The notes under the pieces are model-generated. The model made no database searches. It had not been told where the DNA came from and saw only the letters and a list, made by a program, of their open reading frames with translations. A DNA stretch of 64,000 nt from Buxus sempervirens (taxonomy: Eukaryota; Streptophyta; Magnoliopsida; Buxales; Buxaceae), in contig OX387194.1 of the NCBI GenBank assembly GCA_947561395.2, forward strand, positions 28,840,036 to 28,904,035, read 5' to 3'. A program made the position numbers and the translations under genes. Within the stretch, counting starts at the first letter, position 1, and every line of letters starts with the position of its first letter. Positions 11,801-24,900 of this stretch are shown here, one piece after another.

Positions 11801-13538
11801 TATTCATTGCTAGAACATTTGAGAATTCTTGATTGGCTAGGTGTAAATAGCTTTAAGGCTATGGAATAAAGGAGTATCTGATATCTATACCATGATATTG
11901 ATTATGGTTCTCAAATTATTGCTGAAGATAGAATGCTTAATGTAGAAAAGAAAAAGGACTTATCCTCAAAGGTAGGAGCAGGTTTGTTGTAGGGAAGACT
12001 CCTATATGGCATGATTGGATTTGCTAAAATGCATTCCATATCTGAATTTTTGCCATGCATACTTAAGTTATTTGCAATTTGAGTGGTGGCTTGGCATTAA
12101 GGGTTTAAGTATTTGACAGAAACTTTATCCAAAGGGATTTAGGGGAAATTTTGATAATGCCTTCTTGTTTCTAAAATAAAAATGTTTATAGAGGAGGAAA
12201 AAATTGGCAAAAAAAGTTGAGAAAATGATTGATACTTTTTATTGAAACCTAAAACACTTCAAAAGATACATAGTACAATAAGTTAGCTCCAAATATAACA
12301 AAAACAAATTATATATAACAAATAAGACAATTACATTTAAATGTCACTATAAAACATCCAAATGTCATTGTCTAAATACATCAAGCACAAATATAGAATT
12401 GAAATTAATCAAATCTCATTTATAAATGAATGACATTCATTTGTAAATTGAGTTTTGATTTGTTCCATGAAAATAGAACAAATAGCACAAATAAGTACCT
12501 AGGATGTAAACTCATCTTCCAACTAGATGTTATAATATTAAAAAAAAAAAGAATAGTGTAATGACAATGTCAAATTAAGATGTATCTTATATTAAGTATT
12601 TATACATTTTTAAATTAAGAATGTTATTGTATTCTGAAATTTGGAAAGATAGAAATAGGTTCATCTTCTAATATGAATTGTCAAATTGGGAGATGATTAG
12701 TAGGAACGTGGTATCATAATTTCACCTATGGTAATTTCTAGCAAGCAAGATAGTTTGACAGCATACCCATATTAGGACTTTCATGCCCCAACTAACACTG
12801 GATAGACTTTTTATTCTTATGTTACATTGTGGCATAAACCAAAAATCGTCTAACAATTTCTAAATATCCACTCCCTTTATTGGAGCTTCTATCAAAATCT
12901 TAACTTACATACATAGTAAAAGCTAAAGAAAATTTTCTTCTTTGTAAATGAATAAAAGGAGTATGAGCATTATTGACTAACTTATTGAATACCATGGCTT
13001 GTCATTTCAGTACTGAAACAAAATGAAATTTTTGTGGCATGTCGCCGAAATTCCACTGAAATGGGGAAAATCCAATTTTGGCGAAATTTGGCAAGATGTG
13101 TGAAAAGTTGGCGAAATGGGTGAAATCCAGGGAAACAACCCCTAAAATGGGTGAATTCGACTTAAAATGTTCAAATTGTGAAAAATTTAGCCCAATTTAG
13201 GAGAAATTTCGTACAAAGAGCTTTATTCCAGCTTATTTGGGAGAAAATTTTAAACATTTATTACTTAAAATCACACATTTTCTTGAGATACATAAGTGAT
13301 TTTACGCAATAAATGTCAAAGAGTTTTGCCCAAATAGAGGAGAAATAGAGTTCTTTGTATGAAATTTCGTCCAAATTGGGCTAAATTTTGCATGATTTGA
13401 GCATTTTAAGTCGAAATTACCATTTTGGGGGTTTTTCATAGTATTTCGCCTATGGCGCTAACTTTTAGCCGGCATGCCGACAAAACCGAGAAAATTTTGT
13501 TTTACTCCCCCATTTCTTGCCCCAAGAGGTTGAAAGCG

Positions 13539-13574
<36 letters not shown>

Positions 13575-16500
13575 TGGCGAATCATGTTGAATGCCTCAAT
13601 ACCCAATCAAAATATTAAAATCCTTAGTAATAATTTAATTTTAAGCATAAAAAGCATCTAATAAAATTATTTATTCCTCCAATAAAATGAACAAAATCAT
13701 GCTCAAACGATTAAGTTTCATCAATCTTCTTTTTCTGTGAAAAGAATGAGAAAAAAGGAATGATCTCACTACTTAATAAGAAGAAAACCCTATTCTTTAA
13801 ACGGTATTATAAGTAGACAATATTCCTTTCCCATATACTTATCCTAATTTTCATCAAGAATAATGGTATTGGTTAAATCAAACTCTGTGATGCAATAAAT
13901 AAATAACTTACGAGTTGCATAGAACCACACAATCACAAATTAAATAAAGCAAGTAAACAAAACCAGAAAAATTCAAACATAAAGGTGTCCATATTATTTA
14001 TTTCTATAATAAAATTTTTTTTAGGGGTGCAGACCATAGAGACCCTAGAAAGTTGACAGCATTTAATTCACATTTTATATGAACTGAATCTCAAATTTTT
14101 TGCTTATAAACTAAGTTTCATGCATGAAAATACAATGGATGACTACTTAAAGCATAGTTAGATTAAAACATATGGATGGTTGAGATTAAAAGCTTGTAGA
14201 TACCATAGATTTATGAATAGTATTGATGAGATTAAGGTTGTTATCCACAACCCTCAAATCCACATTAGGAGTAGAAGTTTCTGAAAAAAACATTAAAAAA
14301 ATTCTCTAGGTTTCTCATGTCATATAGAGAGAGGAGAATCTTTGGAGATTTGAGAGAACAGAGTTTTTGGGATTTGCGAATGAAAATATAAGAAAAAATT
14401 TTTTATTTAAATTTCATTACAATATTATAATGAACCTTCATAATCATGCTATATAAGAACAATAAAGGTGTTTCAGATCTAAACCCTAGAAGAATTTGAT
14501 GTATGTATATTCCTTCAATTAAGTAAAATTTTAGGACCAGGTGTCTTTGACTGGAGGAAGGAATAATTTTTACTCTCATGTTTGCACATTACCATAAAAA
14601 ATAAAAAAAACTAAAAGAACAAAGTCATTTTATAGTTTGTTTTATTGGTATACACTACGAATATCTTATGCTATTTAATTTTTTGTCCTTAATTTGTTAA
14701 GTTAGCATGCTTTAAATTTTATGGGTGACTATATGAGTTTATCTACCAGTGTTTATTTTTCTTACTACATTTTTTTATGCATTGTCAATCCCAAGCCTGG
14801 ATAAAAGGAGAAGATGTTAGTGTAAAAATTTTTTCTAAATCTAATTATGACATGAATCTTGACTTAGAATCTTGTATACTTGCTAAGGTATTTTCTGGAA
14901 AGGGTGAATTGCAATGGACCTTGGTTACAATGATAAATGAGCAAGGGTTGGTAAGGGGCTTTCTTTGTAACCAATGCGTTGTAGTGCCATTTGGTTGTAG
15001 CGAGAAGTAAGCGAGGGTTCTAGCGTCAAGTTGGACAAATTTGAGTAAATAAGCCAGGTGTCCAAGAGAGTAGAGTTCACTTAGATAATGGGAATATGGA
15101 GTTCTAATAAGGAAAATATTAGGGTTAGTAAATACTATGAAAAAAGGGCGAATAAATATAATGCGTTTACAAGTAACTAAATGGACAATAGATAAGGCTG
15201 AGGAGGTTAATGAGTATACAACTTGGTGCACAAGGTAAGGTAATAGTGAAATGGGGTAGGAATAATAGAACAAAATATGAAAAATAATGTTGTTAGTGTT
15301 AGAAGAATTGGCAATAGAATAATGTTTGTTAACTTTGTCATAGGTCAATAAATTTTAAACATTATTAGCGCCTATACACCTCAAAAATAGGTTTATATGA
15401 TATCATTGAAAAGCTTTTTAGGAATAAATGGAGGGGCTGATACAGGACATATTTGAAACTGAAATATTGTTTATAGGAGGGTACTTAAATGGTCATGCAA
15501 GAGATGTAGGTGAGGGTTATAATTGAATTCATGGATGAAGAAGAGGCTTTGGTTGAAGGACTAAGATGGAAGAATCAGTCCTTGAGTTCTTAATAGCCTA
15601 TTTTCTTTCTTTTTTTCTAATAAATCATGATCTATTATAAAATGAGGCTTTTAAGATTCTAGCAAAATTAGAAAAGAAAAAATAAGAAATGAAGATATTT
15701 GAAAGTGGTTAGGCAAAGCATGCATTAGGAATGAAATTGGGAGAGTTGGTTGAGGTGGTTTCGACATATAGAGTAGAGGCCTATAGATGCACCCAAGTTT
15801 TAAAACTCGGTCTTGAGATCATTGCCCTTGCCCATCGAGACCGTGTTGATTTGGTCGCCAATATGGGCATCATCGGTCGAGTAAGGGCCAAAAAATCTAA
15901 AAAATGCAAAACAAATCCTGAAAGTTAAAATACAATTATGTATGCCTAATAGGAGTTAAAATTGTAAAGATAGGCTAAAAATAATGACATTTAGAATGCA
16001 AGTGTAGTGCCCGCCAAAAGAACCTAATTGATACAATCAAGGGCAATTACATGGTAATCATCAGAGTGTAAATAAGCATAATAAGCATGGAATAAAAATT
16101 TCCATCTAACAAAAGTCACATATAATTAATCTTAAAGATGTGATATCTATGTATAACAAAAAGGGGTAACTAAACGCTCACAAAAATCTCTTTAATATCT
16201 ACAATCGCATACTAAAGTCATAATCCAAAAGAAAGTTATTACATTCCCATTTATAATTCCCAAAAAAAAAAAAGCAACACATGGAGAACGCTACCATGGG
16301 CGGTAGTAGTCCTCAGGCCTATACTCAGGCTCTCCCTCTGGCTCTGCCCCAATATCGTGCTCACACAGAGGATCTGAAAAAAAATCCAGCAAAAACAAAA
16401 TACACGTGAGACTTAAAGTCCCAATAAGTAGCAAACATGCATGAATAGAAGCAGTTTATGCAATTCATATAACATCATGACAACATTCACTGATATTAAA

Positions 16501-18965
16501 TATAGAACTCATGAATAGAAGCAGTTTATGCAAGTTTATGACATCATGATAATATTCTTAAATATAAGATATAATCTCAAGTTAAAGCATCTAAATCGGA
16601 TAACACATAGAATTAGTTTGATAGACCCAATCATTTACTATAAGCATATCTTGGTAGGACTCATAATGTAAAACAAACCATTCGCATCGTTTACTAGAAC
16701 TAATGCCTTAATGCACAAATCAAGTGAGATTACTCATTCATTGCCAAGTGAGATTATACATTCACTGCCAAGTGGGACTATTCATCTACTTCTAAGTGAG
16801 ATTATTCATTCACTACCCAGTGAGATTACTCACTCATTGCCAATCAAACCCTAGGCCAGGTGCTTGGTCAAATCATATAAGAGAGCTCACCATGCCTTTA
16901 CCAAATCAAATCAATACTCATAAGTGTAAGAGAAATTAATAATTACTTCACATCCAAAGTCAAATCAAAGTAAAATATATAAACCATAAAGTTCACAAAA
17001 CACAAACCAGGGCCGAGTGGAATTCCCCATCCACTACCATTCAATCAAGGTCAAGTGAGATTATCCATTCACTGCCAATCAAACCAAGGCTAAGCACCTT
17101 GTCAAATTACATAAGAGGTCTCAACCTCACTTTCATAGATCCAAATCAAGCAAAACGAATGCTATAAAATCTATAAAATACATAATTGATGAATGAGATG
17201 GTCTTAAGATTCCCAATAAAGTTATCATACCAAAAATCAATGGATTCTGAGACAAAAAGTTTTCGACTTTGAGAATAGTCCAAGGCTGGTTAAAAACGCT
17301 GATTTTTTGGGTATATGATTTTTCTAGACAAATCTACTGGGAGTTTCGGGCTCAAATTTGGATCGTAATCTAGTGAAGGGTCGAAAAATTTTCTATAATT
17401 TTATGGGCTTCTGAATCCTTCATTTGGGTATCAAACTCAAAAAGTGGTTTTTGATGAAAATCGGGCAAAACTGGAATTTTAGGCATGAACTTGAAAGTTG
17501 ACTTTTTATTGGTAAGGAATTAGGTTCTGGAAATATTTTTAGTGGTTCCAAATGGGGGGTAAAAGCTTATTTATATGTAAAAACTTAAGTAAATGGAAAC
17601 ATAAAATACATTTGTCTTTTATGTAATAAGGGTGCTGTGTAGGAGGTTCAGGTTGTTTAGGAAGCTGTTGGGAAAGAAAGGATGAAAAAACAGGGCTTAT
17701 GATTAGCTCCACGATTAATCGCCCAGGGGCAATTACCTTCACGATTTGGTCCGCGATTAATCGCCAAGCTAATCCTGATTTGCGATTAGTCGCCTAGACT
17801 AATCTTGTCTCGTGATTAGCCTTTACAGTGACTGTTTTTGAGTGTTCTAGCTCAGGGTTAATTGCCAGCTCGGGTTCTAGAATTTTTTGGCTATTTTCCA
17901 ACACCAAATCCATACAAACTATTTCTAACCTTTCCAATACCAAATGGGATGATCATAAAATATCCAACATGCTCAAAAACACCTTCCAAAACAGGAATCC
18001 ATCCAAAATACATATAAACACAAGTCCAACCACATGAAACCTCATTCAACCCCCCAGATTCAAACCCAAAACTGAAATGTGATCAATATAGTTTGGAAAT
18101 CCATGGCAAATCAATAGAAAACCAAACAAGATTGTTATACAATCAAAAACCCTACGAATTTTAGAAGCAAAAACCAACATGCAAGTGAATTTCCATTTTA
18201 ACCAAACCCTAGGAGAGGGAAATACGAAAATCTAGTAAATTCATTTTAGTTGGAAGGGTTTGCTACTTATTTGTTTAATGGAGAATCACAACTTCTCTTA
18301 AATCTTCCCCCTTTTCTTCTTCTTCACCAAGCTTCCAAGCCCTCTACACTCTTTCTTTCTCCTTTGTTCTATACGTAGAATACAAGAAGGGGTGTTCAAA
18401 ACACTCAAAACATTGAGCTAGGGCATCCTTTTATATGCCTTTCTTTTGTTTATCAAAGTTGCCCCTCAAAAGTTCTTTTATTCCACTAAACCCTTCGGGG
18501 GTACCTAAGGGTTATCAAGGGGGTACCTTAGTGTTATTTGAGCGGGGTACCTTGGTGTTTCAAGAGGGTTTACCTTAGTTATTTCAAAGGGTATACTTTA
18601 GATATGCTTGGGGGGTATACCTTAGTTATATAAGAGGGGTACCTTAGTTATAGGAGGGGTGTATTTTAGTTATATGAAGGGTGTACCTTAGGTATATTAG
18701 GAGGGGTACCTTAGGTATAATTGGGGGTGTACCTTAGTTATATTGGAGGTGTACCTTAGATATATTAGGGGGATACCTTAGGCATAATTGAGGGGATACT
18801 TTAGTTATACTTGGGGGTGTACCTTAGGTATACAAGGTGTGTACCTTAGTTATATTGGAAGTGTACCTTAGGTATATTAGGGGGGTACCTTAGGTATAAT
18901 TGGGTGTGTACCTTAATTATATTGAAGGTGTACCTTAGGTATATTAGGGGGGTACCTTAGGCATA

Positions 18966-18997
<32 letters not shown>

Positions 18998-21900
18998 AGG
19001 GTACCTTAGTTATACTTGGGGGATACTTTAGGTAACATTTGGGGTTACTTTAAGTAATACATGGGGGTACTTCAGGTATAATTGAGGGATACTTTAGGTA
19101 ATACATGGGTGTACTTTAGGTAATACATGGGGGTACCTTAGGTATACTTGGGTAATATATGGGTGTACTTTAGGTAATAAATAGGTGTACCTTAAGTATA
19201 CTTGGAGGGTACTTTGGGTAAGACATGGGTGTACTTTAAGTATACTTGGGAGGGTATACTTTAGATTTACTTAGGGGTGTGCCTTAGGTATTCTTGACCC
19301 AAATTGGTGTTACTGAGGGTTTAAGAAAGGTTCAGAAGTGTTGCAATTCAAATTTGGGTACAAAACAATAAATCTGGAAATTTTGTATTGGACGCGCGAA
19401 CGTTAAGGTTGGACGTTTGGGCGTTAAACTTTTATCAAATGATTTTTACGTAATTTGCTCAACGCGTGATTCAAGGTCCGCACGTCAAGGCTAATTTTCA
19501 CATTTAACTTCAATTTTTCAGAATTTGATTTCCATTTCACTAGAACTAATTGAAGGATACCTGAGCTAGTTAAAATTTAAACATAATCTTAATTAAGCTT
19601 ACTTTAATAGAACCTTCAACATACTTCAATTTGTTTTTCCCAATTCTCAGGCATAATCCACATCCACTTTGTCTTCATATTACTAGTGCTTAATTAGTCT
19701 AATAATCTCGTTTTAAATAATTAAACTTAATAATTAAGATAAAATTAGGGTCGGGGTTTCACAGCAAGACTTTTCGATAATGAGCTATTTCGTATCTTTT
19801 GTGAACAACAGTTGTGAATATTGAACATAATAATGCAATAACCATGTCCACAAACATAATTCTTCATTAAAAAATACTAAAACACCAGTCCTAGCAAATC
19901 TCATTCTCATCTCCATAGTCTCCATCAGCTAATGCTGTGTCGTTATGTTTCCCACTTCCATCAGCATCCCTCTATTGATAAGTGTAATGAATTGGATTTG
20001 CCCCACTCTCTGGAAAGAAGAATGTCACAACTCCTCTCCCACTAAATGCCCAAAATCAACCGACTCTGAGTAATCATAATATTTCGAAGTCTAGACCCTA
20101 GAACTACTACTAGAGTGAAAATGATGCGGATAATCTCCTTGATGATATCCAACTGCACTGACTCTAGGGTTTAAAAAGTCGGACTCAAGCTTGGTATTAG
20201 TTGGGCCCATATCGGCCGAGTTGGGTTGAAAAGACTTGGTCGGCCCAGAAAGCTTAAAAATGCTTGTTCGTGGCTTTTGTTCTCTTTGGAAGAAAGAGAA
20301 GACGAAAGAGAAGCAGAAGAGGAGGAGAAGAAGGGGAAGAAGAAAAGTGAAGAAGAAGAGGAGGAGAAGAGAAAAGGAGAAGAAAAAACTAAGAAGAAGA
20401 AATATTAAAAAAAATCCTGTATTTGTCTATCTGCATCGATTCGTGTTGAGTCTCATGCCATCGTGGAGCTTGCTTCTGTGAGTTGTGACAGAGGTAAATC
20501 TGAAAGAATCTCCTCCTCCCTTTTCTTCTTCTTCTTCTCCTTCTACTCCCTTTCTTCTTCCTTTTTTTTCTTGTTTTTTTTGCTGATTTCTTCTTTTTAT
20601 TCTTGCAATTTGTGAATGCGACAAATCGGGTCACCGAGATCGTTTCTTCTTCTTCTTGCAAATGCGATAGACCCTCCTTTTTGTTTTGCGACACAGCGAC
20701 AGACGCCCCCTTTTTTGTTTCTCTGTTTCTCTTTTTTTTCCTCTTCCTTGTGTAGTACTGTTTTGGTACCGCCGTGATCGATACAACTTGGGCGATCTTG
20801 ACTCGGTATTGCTTGAGTTGTACTGTTATTGTCCGAGTTGTACTGAGACAAGTGGATTCAATGATATCCCTTGTATCTAGACCTAATATCAGTTCAGCTC
20901 GTGCCAACGTTGAGTTAACTCAGTCGATTACTCGGTGTCGGCCGAGATTTAAAATGATATGGTTGTGGCTACAATGTTGGATACAGAAAAACATGTGGAT
21001 AATCATTTGAATCTAGAGGATGATGTGAGGGCCTTGGATAATCTCTAAAGCCCATGCTGCAAAAGCTGTGCTACAACTCATGATATGGATAACAGTCAGG
21101 TGGCTTGGTCTCATCGTTGTCACACCATACAAACTTCCCTTGTCCCTTTAAAGGTTCATGCTCACTCTCATCAACACAACCTCAACCTCGTCTAGATGTG
21201 GATCCTCCTGCACCACCAATATCATCTTCATCGTTGTCATCATTACTACCATCATCGTAGTCATCATTATCATCCTTATTAATCCATCTAGTATGTGTAC
21301 GTGCATCGTCCTCCTCATCACCATTATCAACTGAAATAGAATAGAATGATGGCGATCTCCCTCATCGTTTGATTGCATCCAATCATTTTGCACACTATTT
21401 AGAAGGGCATCCTCTTTCTCCCATGTCTACTCATCAAGTACGTTATCCTCCTCAAAAATTACATTCAGGTCTACTGGATTGTAGTACTCATTGTTATGAT
21501 TTTGCTTTAATCAAATTGTAGTGCATGAACACAAGCTCATGTAACTTCTTCACTTCCAATCGATTGTGAGCTTTCGTGTGAATAGCTGCAAATGTCTTTC
21601 AGTTACACTTGCAACTAGACGAAGAGCACATTGTACTTAATAGTTTCAGTGTAATTGATCTCAAGTGAGGCACCTATGAGCCATAGTTATTCCACCAGGA
21701 ACTTACAATAAGCGTGTCCACTATTAAGTTAAGTAATATAGACAATTAAATAAAATTACTTAGTTGCTTACTCAAAATTATTTGATAAGAAGTTTTACAT
21801 ATAAGGTTTCTTTCTCGTTGATTGATAACAATTGCATCCATAAATCGCCCAATTCTAGCTTCAAAGTCTCTAACCTATTAATCAAGTAAGCAACATTTTT

Positions 21901-24900
21901 TTAGTATAATCTTTATTCAAATTAATTAGTAGATGAATGACACTTATGTCAACTTTCTTTTTCCTTATTCTCAGCTCAAGCTACTCGACCCATATGTGGC
22001 TCCAATCTTTCAATCACACGCATTAATCCTTCCCTAGACTTGTTGGACATGTCATAATTATATTGATAAGCGGGATTAAGTCCACTATGTTAAAAAATAT
22101 ATAAAAAAATATTAGACACTACAATATCTTTTGAATTACTGTCTCCGAATATGTGAAAAAAAAATTTACTAGCAGCATGGATATCCTTATGCAACTGCTT
22201 CTCCCATCTATTGTCAATTATGCCCCCTTATCTCTTGTAATGTTTTAATGATTCTCTCATTGTCAAATGGATTTGCTAGGGAAAGAAGCAAGAGCGGCAC
22301 CTGCTCCCTTGGGTGTTCCATTGTACTATTCTCTTATTTCTATCTTTATATATAGATGCTTAATTACTGATGAAAAGATAACTTTATAATTTGGTCATAC
22401 GGCATCCTCAGAATTGGTGAGCCTTGTGGTATTGGTAATATGGTAACTGTAGATTCCTAGTTGTGTACATGCATTTAGTCTCATCATTTTTCTGTGGAGA
22501 ATATTACATTGCTTAGAATAAGATGCCTGTTTGTGATTTTAAGTGTTAACAATGGTTCATGAAAGAAGAAAGAGTTTTAATTACTTTTTTTGGATGGAAA
22601 TATTGAAAGAAGTTATTTGATAAAGTAGGTTTATGAATATAAGCATTCAATTTTTCTGTATTTCGAGATTATTGTTCTTTATACCGTAGTCTATATTCAT
22701 TGATGTCACCAATGGTTTTTTAAGGTGCAAAAAAAAAAAAAAAATCTAAATTTACTTGCTGTAATCAATTCTGAAGCTGTGGTTACTTTTTCACTTTCAC
22801 CTTCCTGTTTCCTTTCTACTTGCAGGCGGGGTACTAAGAAACAAGGCAGAATTAATAATTCTGTTATTGAAGGCTTCAAATGGCCATCTCCTAATGATGA
22901 TATCCCTTTCTGGAAGATGGACTTCCCTCAATGGGATGTGAGCTCAGAAGTAGTAGATAATATAGAAAAGGATTCTGATCCTCTGCATATAATTCATGTC
23001 ACAGCTGAAATGGCACCCATAGCTAAAGTTGGTGGCCTTGGAGATGTTGTAACTGGGCTTTCTCGTTCTTGTTTATCACGTGGCCATACAGTGGATATAA
23101 TGCTACCTTTCTATGAGTGCCTCCCAAAGCAGCAAATTCATGATTTGGCATTAATCACGACATATAATTCATATCATGATGGAAACTGGATCTCTACAAA
23201 GGCATATCGCGGCACAGTTTCAGGCATCTCAGTGATATTTATTGAACCAGAGAACCATTTCTTCAAAGGGCAATTTATATATGGTGGTTCCTGCAATGAA
23301 CTAGAGGCATATTTATTCTTCACTCGTGCTTGCCTTGAATGGATGCAGGTCAGTAGACTGATCACACTTATCTTCTTTGTTGTTCTTGATATTTGAACTT
23401 ATCAACTGCTGAAGTACAATAAAACATGATTTAACTAGGATGCCAGTGGATTTGACTTGAAAATAACAATTTCGATGAAAAGAAAGATTTGAGTCTAAGT
23501 GGAACTTAGAATTTGTGAGCATTTGAATAAGTATTAGAAGTTGAGAATGGTTGGAACTATAAAAGAAATGACATAGGGTAAATAAGTGGTTACTCCTAGT
23601 CCCGATACCATTTAATTATGCAAAGAGAAATGCGCACCTATTTGCCCTTTAATGTCGGTAGAAAACCTTGAATGAGCTATGTGAATCTAGTTTCAAATAA
23701 ACTTTGAGAGGCATCTTAATTTTAGATTGGGATAGGTGGAGGTAGCAAACTTTCATGTTAAGTTTGAGCAAAACCATGCTTTTCATACCTGTAACTTGCT
23801 ATCTTATCATGGCAGGTGACTGGGACTCAGCCTGATATCTTTCATATCCATGAATGGCAGACAAGTGCTTTACCTCTGCTTTACTGGGATATGTATCATC
23901 ATCTTTCAATTAAGGTATTTCTTTTGCTTATTTAAACTTTAGCTGCTTTACCTAGTCCATTAATTAGTAATGTTTTCATGTTGGTTTTAACATCCATGAG
24001 TTGGACTTTATAGAAACCGAGAATAGTTTTGACGATACACAATATGGAGTATTATGGCGAGTGCAGGTAAATCTTTATTTTGTTCTTCTCTTGTCACTTT
24101 ATGCTAGCCATGCATCAGCAAATTTCTCTTCATTTCTCACAGCATACTTATACCTTCCCCAATATTAATTTTGTTGAGACATAATATTCTACGCTGAAGC
24201 AGTTGTCTGATTGAACTAAAGTGCTCACTTCTCCACAATGCAGTTCATGAGTATATATAAAAATAGTACTCGTTAAGTTTTGCTAACTAAATTACATTCT
24301 TGGTTTTGTGGATTGATCCAGCATCTACATTTTCTGAGTGTTTCACACTTCATGCCATTGCACCATGTTATTGAGGTTAAATAATTAGACCTAACGAAAA
24401 GGAGAAATTTAAATCCTTACACATTTATTCAAGAAAGTCAAAGCTTTTCTTATACTAATGCAATGGAATTGAGCTAGAAGATGGTGAGTTACATTACTTC
24501 GGCCATTATCAAAGCCTAAGCGCTGTGATAGAATATTAAGGAAGAACCTTTTGTAAGGTTCTAAACGAAGAAGCCCAATGTTTTAGGAAGAATGTATATA
24601 TATATTTGTAACGTGGAACCTTTACCCTCAGCAGACCCTTTGGTGTTTGGACCCACCCTAGGGGAGTAAACCTCGGATACATGAACTCACCCGCAAGGCC
24701 CACGTATCATTTAAGTTAGGAACTCTAGGAGGAGGTTTTGAACCCAGGATGTCAATTTTACGGTCCATCCTATGATTCTCTCCTTTACCGAGCAACCCTA
24801 TTATAAAATTTAGAACCTTATTAAAGGGACTTATTATAAAAAGAATTTGAAACAATAAATTTTTAAGATGAATTTGAAATCCCATTGATGATTTTCATTT

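Larger units (their letters stand above)
16003..19763 (-). mobile_element. Complete 3.76-kb solo LTR (member 2 of the large LTR family)
   Basis: It begins TGTAGTGCCCGCC (16003) and ends GGGGTTTCACA (19763), with exact 5-bp duplications GCAAG at 15998-16002 and 19764-19768. Read on the minus strand it has U3 with a GGTACCTTAGGTATA minisatellite (18480-19300), a TATA box (about 18433-18444), a purine-rich leader, a long intron-like stretch, an acceptor-like T8-CAG at about 16374, and an acidic reading frame ending E-D-Y-Y-R-P-W-stop at 16291. No gag or pol is present, so it is a solo LTR left by recombination between two LTRs. Size and ends suggest a Tekay/Del-like gypsy element (inference). 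Confidence 0.85.

Noticed and set aside
13425..13661. ORF with a poly-glycine stretch
   Set aside because: Glycines come from the 33-G homopolymer and the rest lies in the foldback repeat.
14845..15348. 167-codon minus-strand ORF
   Set aside because: No recognisable domain, and its right half overlaps the RTE endonuclease that reads on the plus strand.
16719..19300. CRISPR-like arrays
   Set aside because: Repeats are degenerate with no uniform unique spacers, and this is plant nuclear DNA inside an LTR.
20226..20907. Overlapping K/E/R-rich ORFs on both strands
   Set aside because: They follow from the purine and pyrimidine tracts; no domain, and opposite-strand frames mirror each other.
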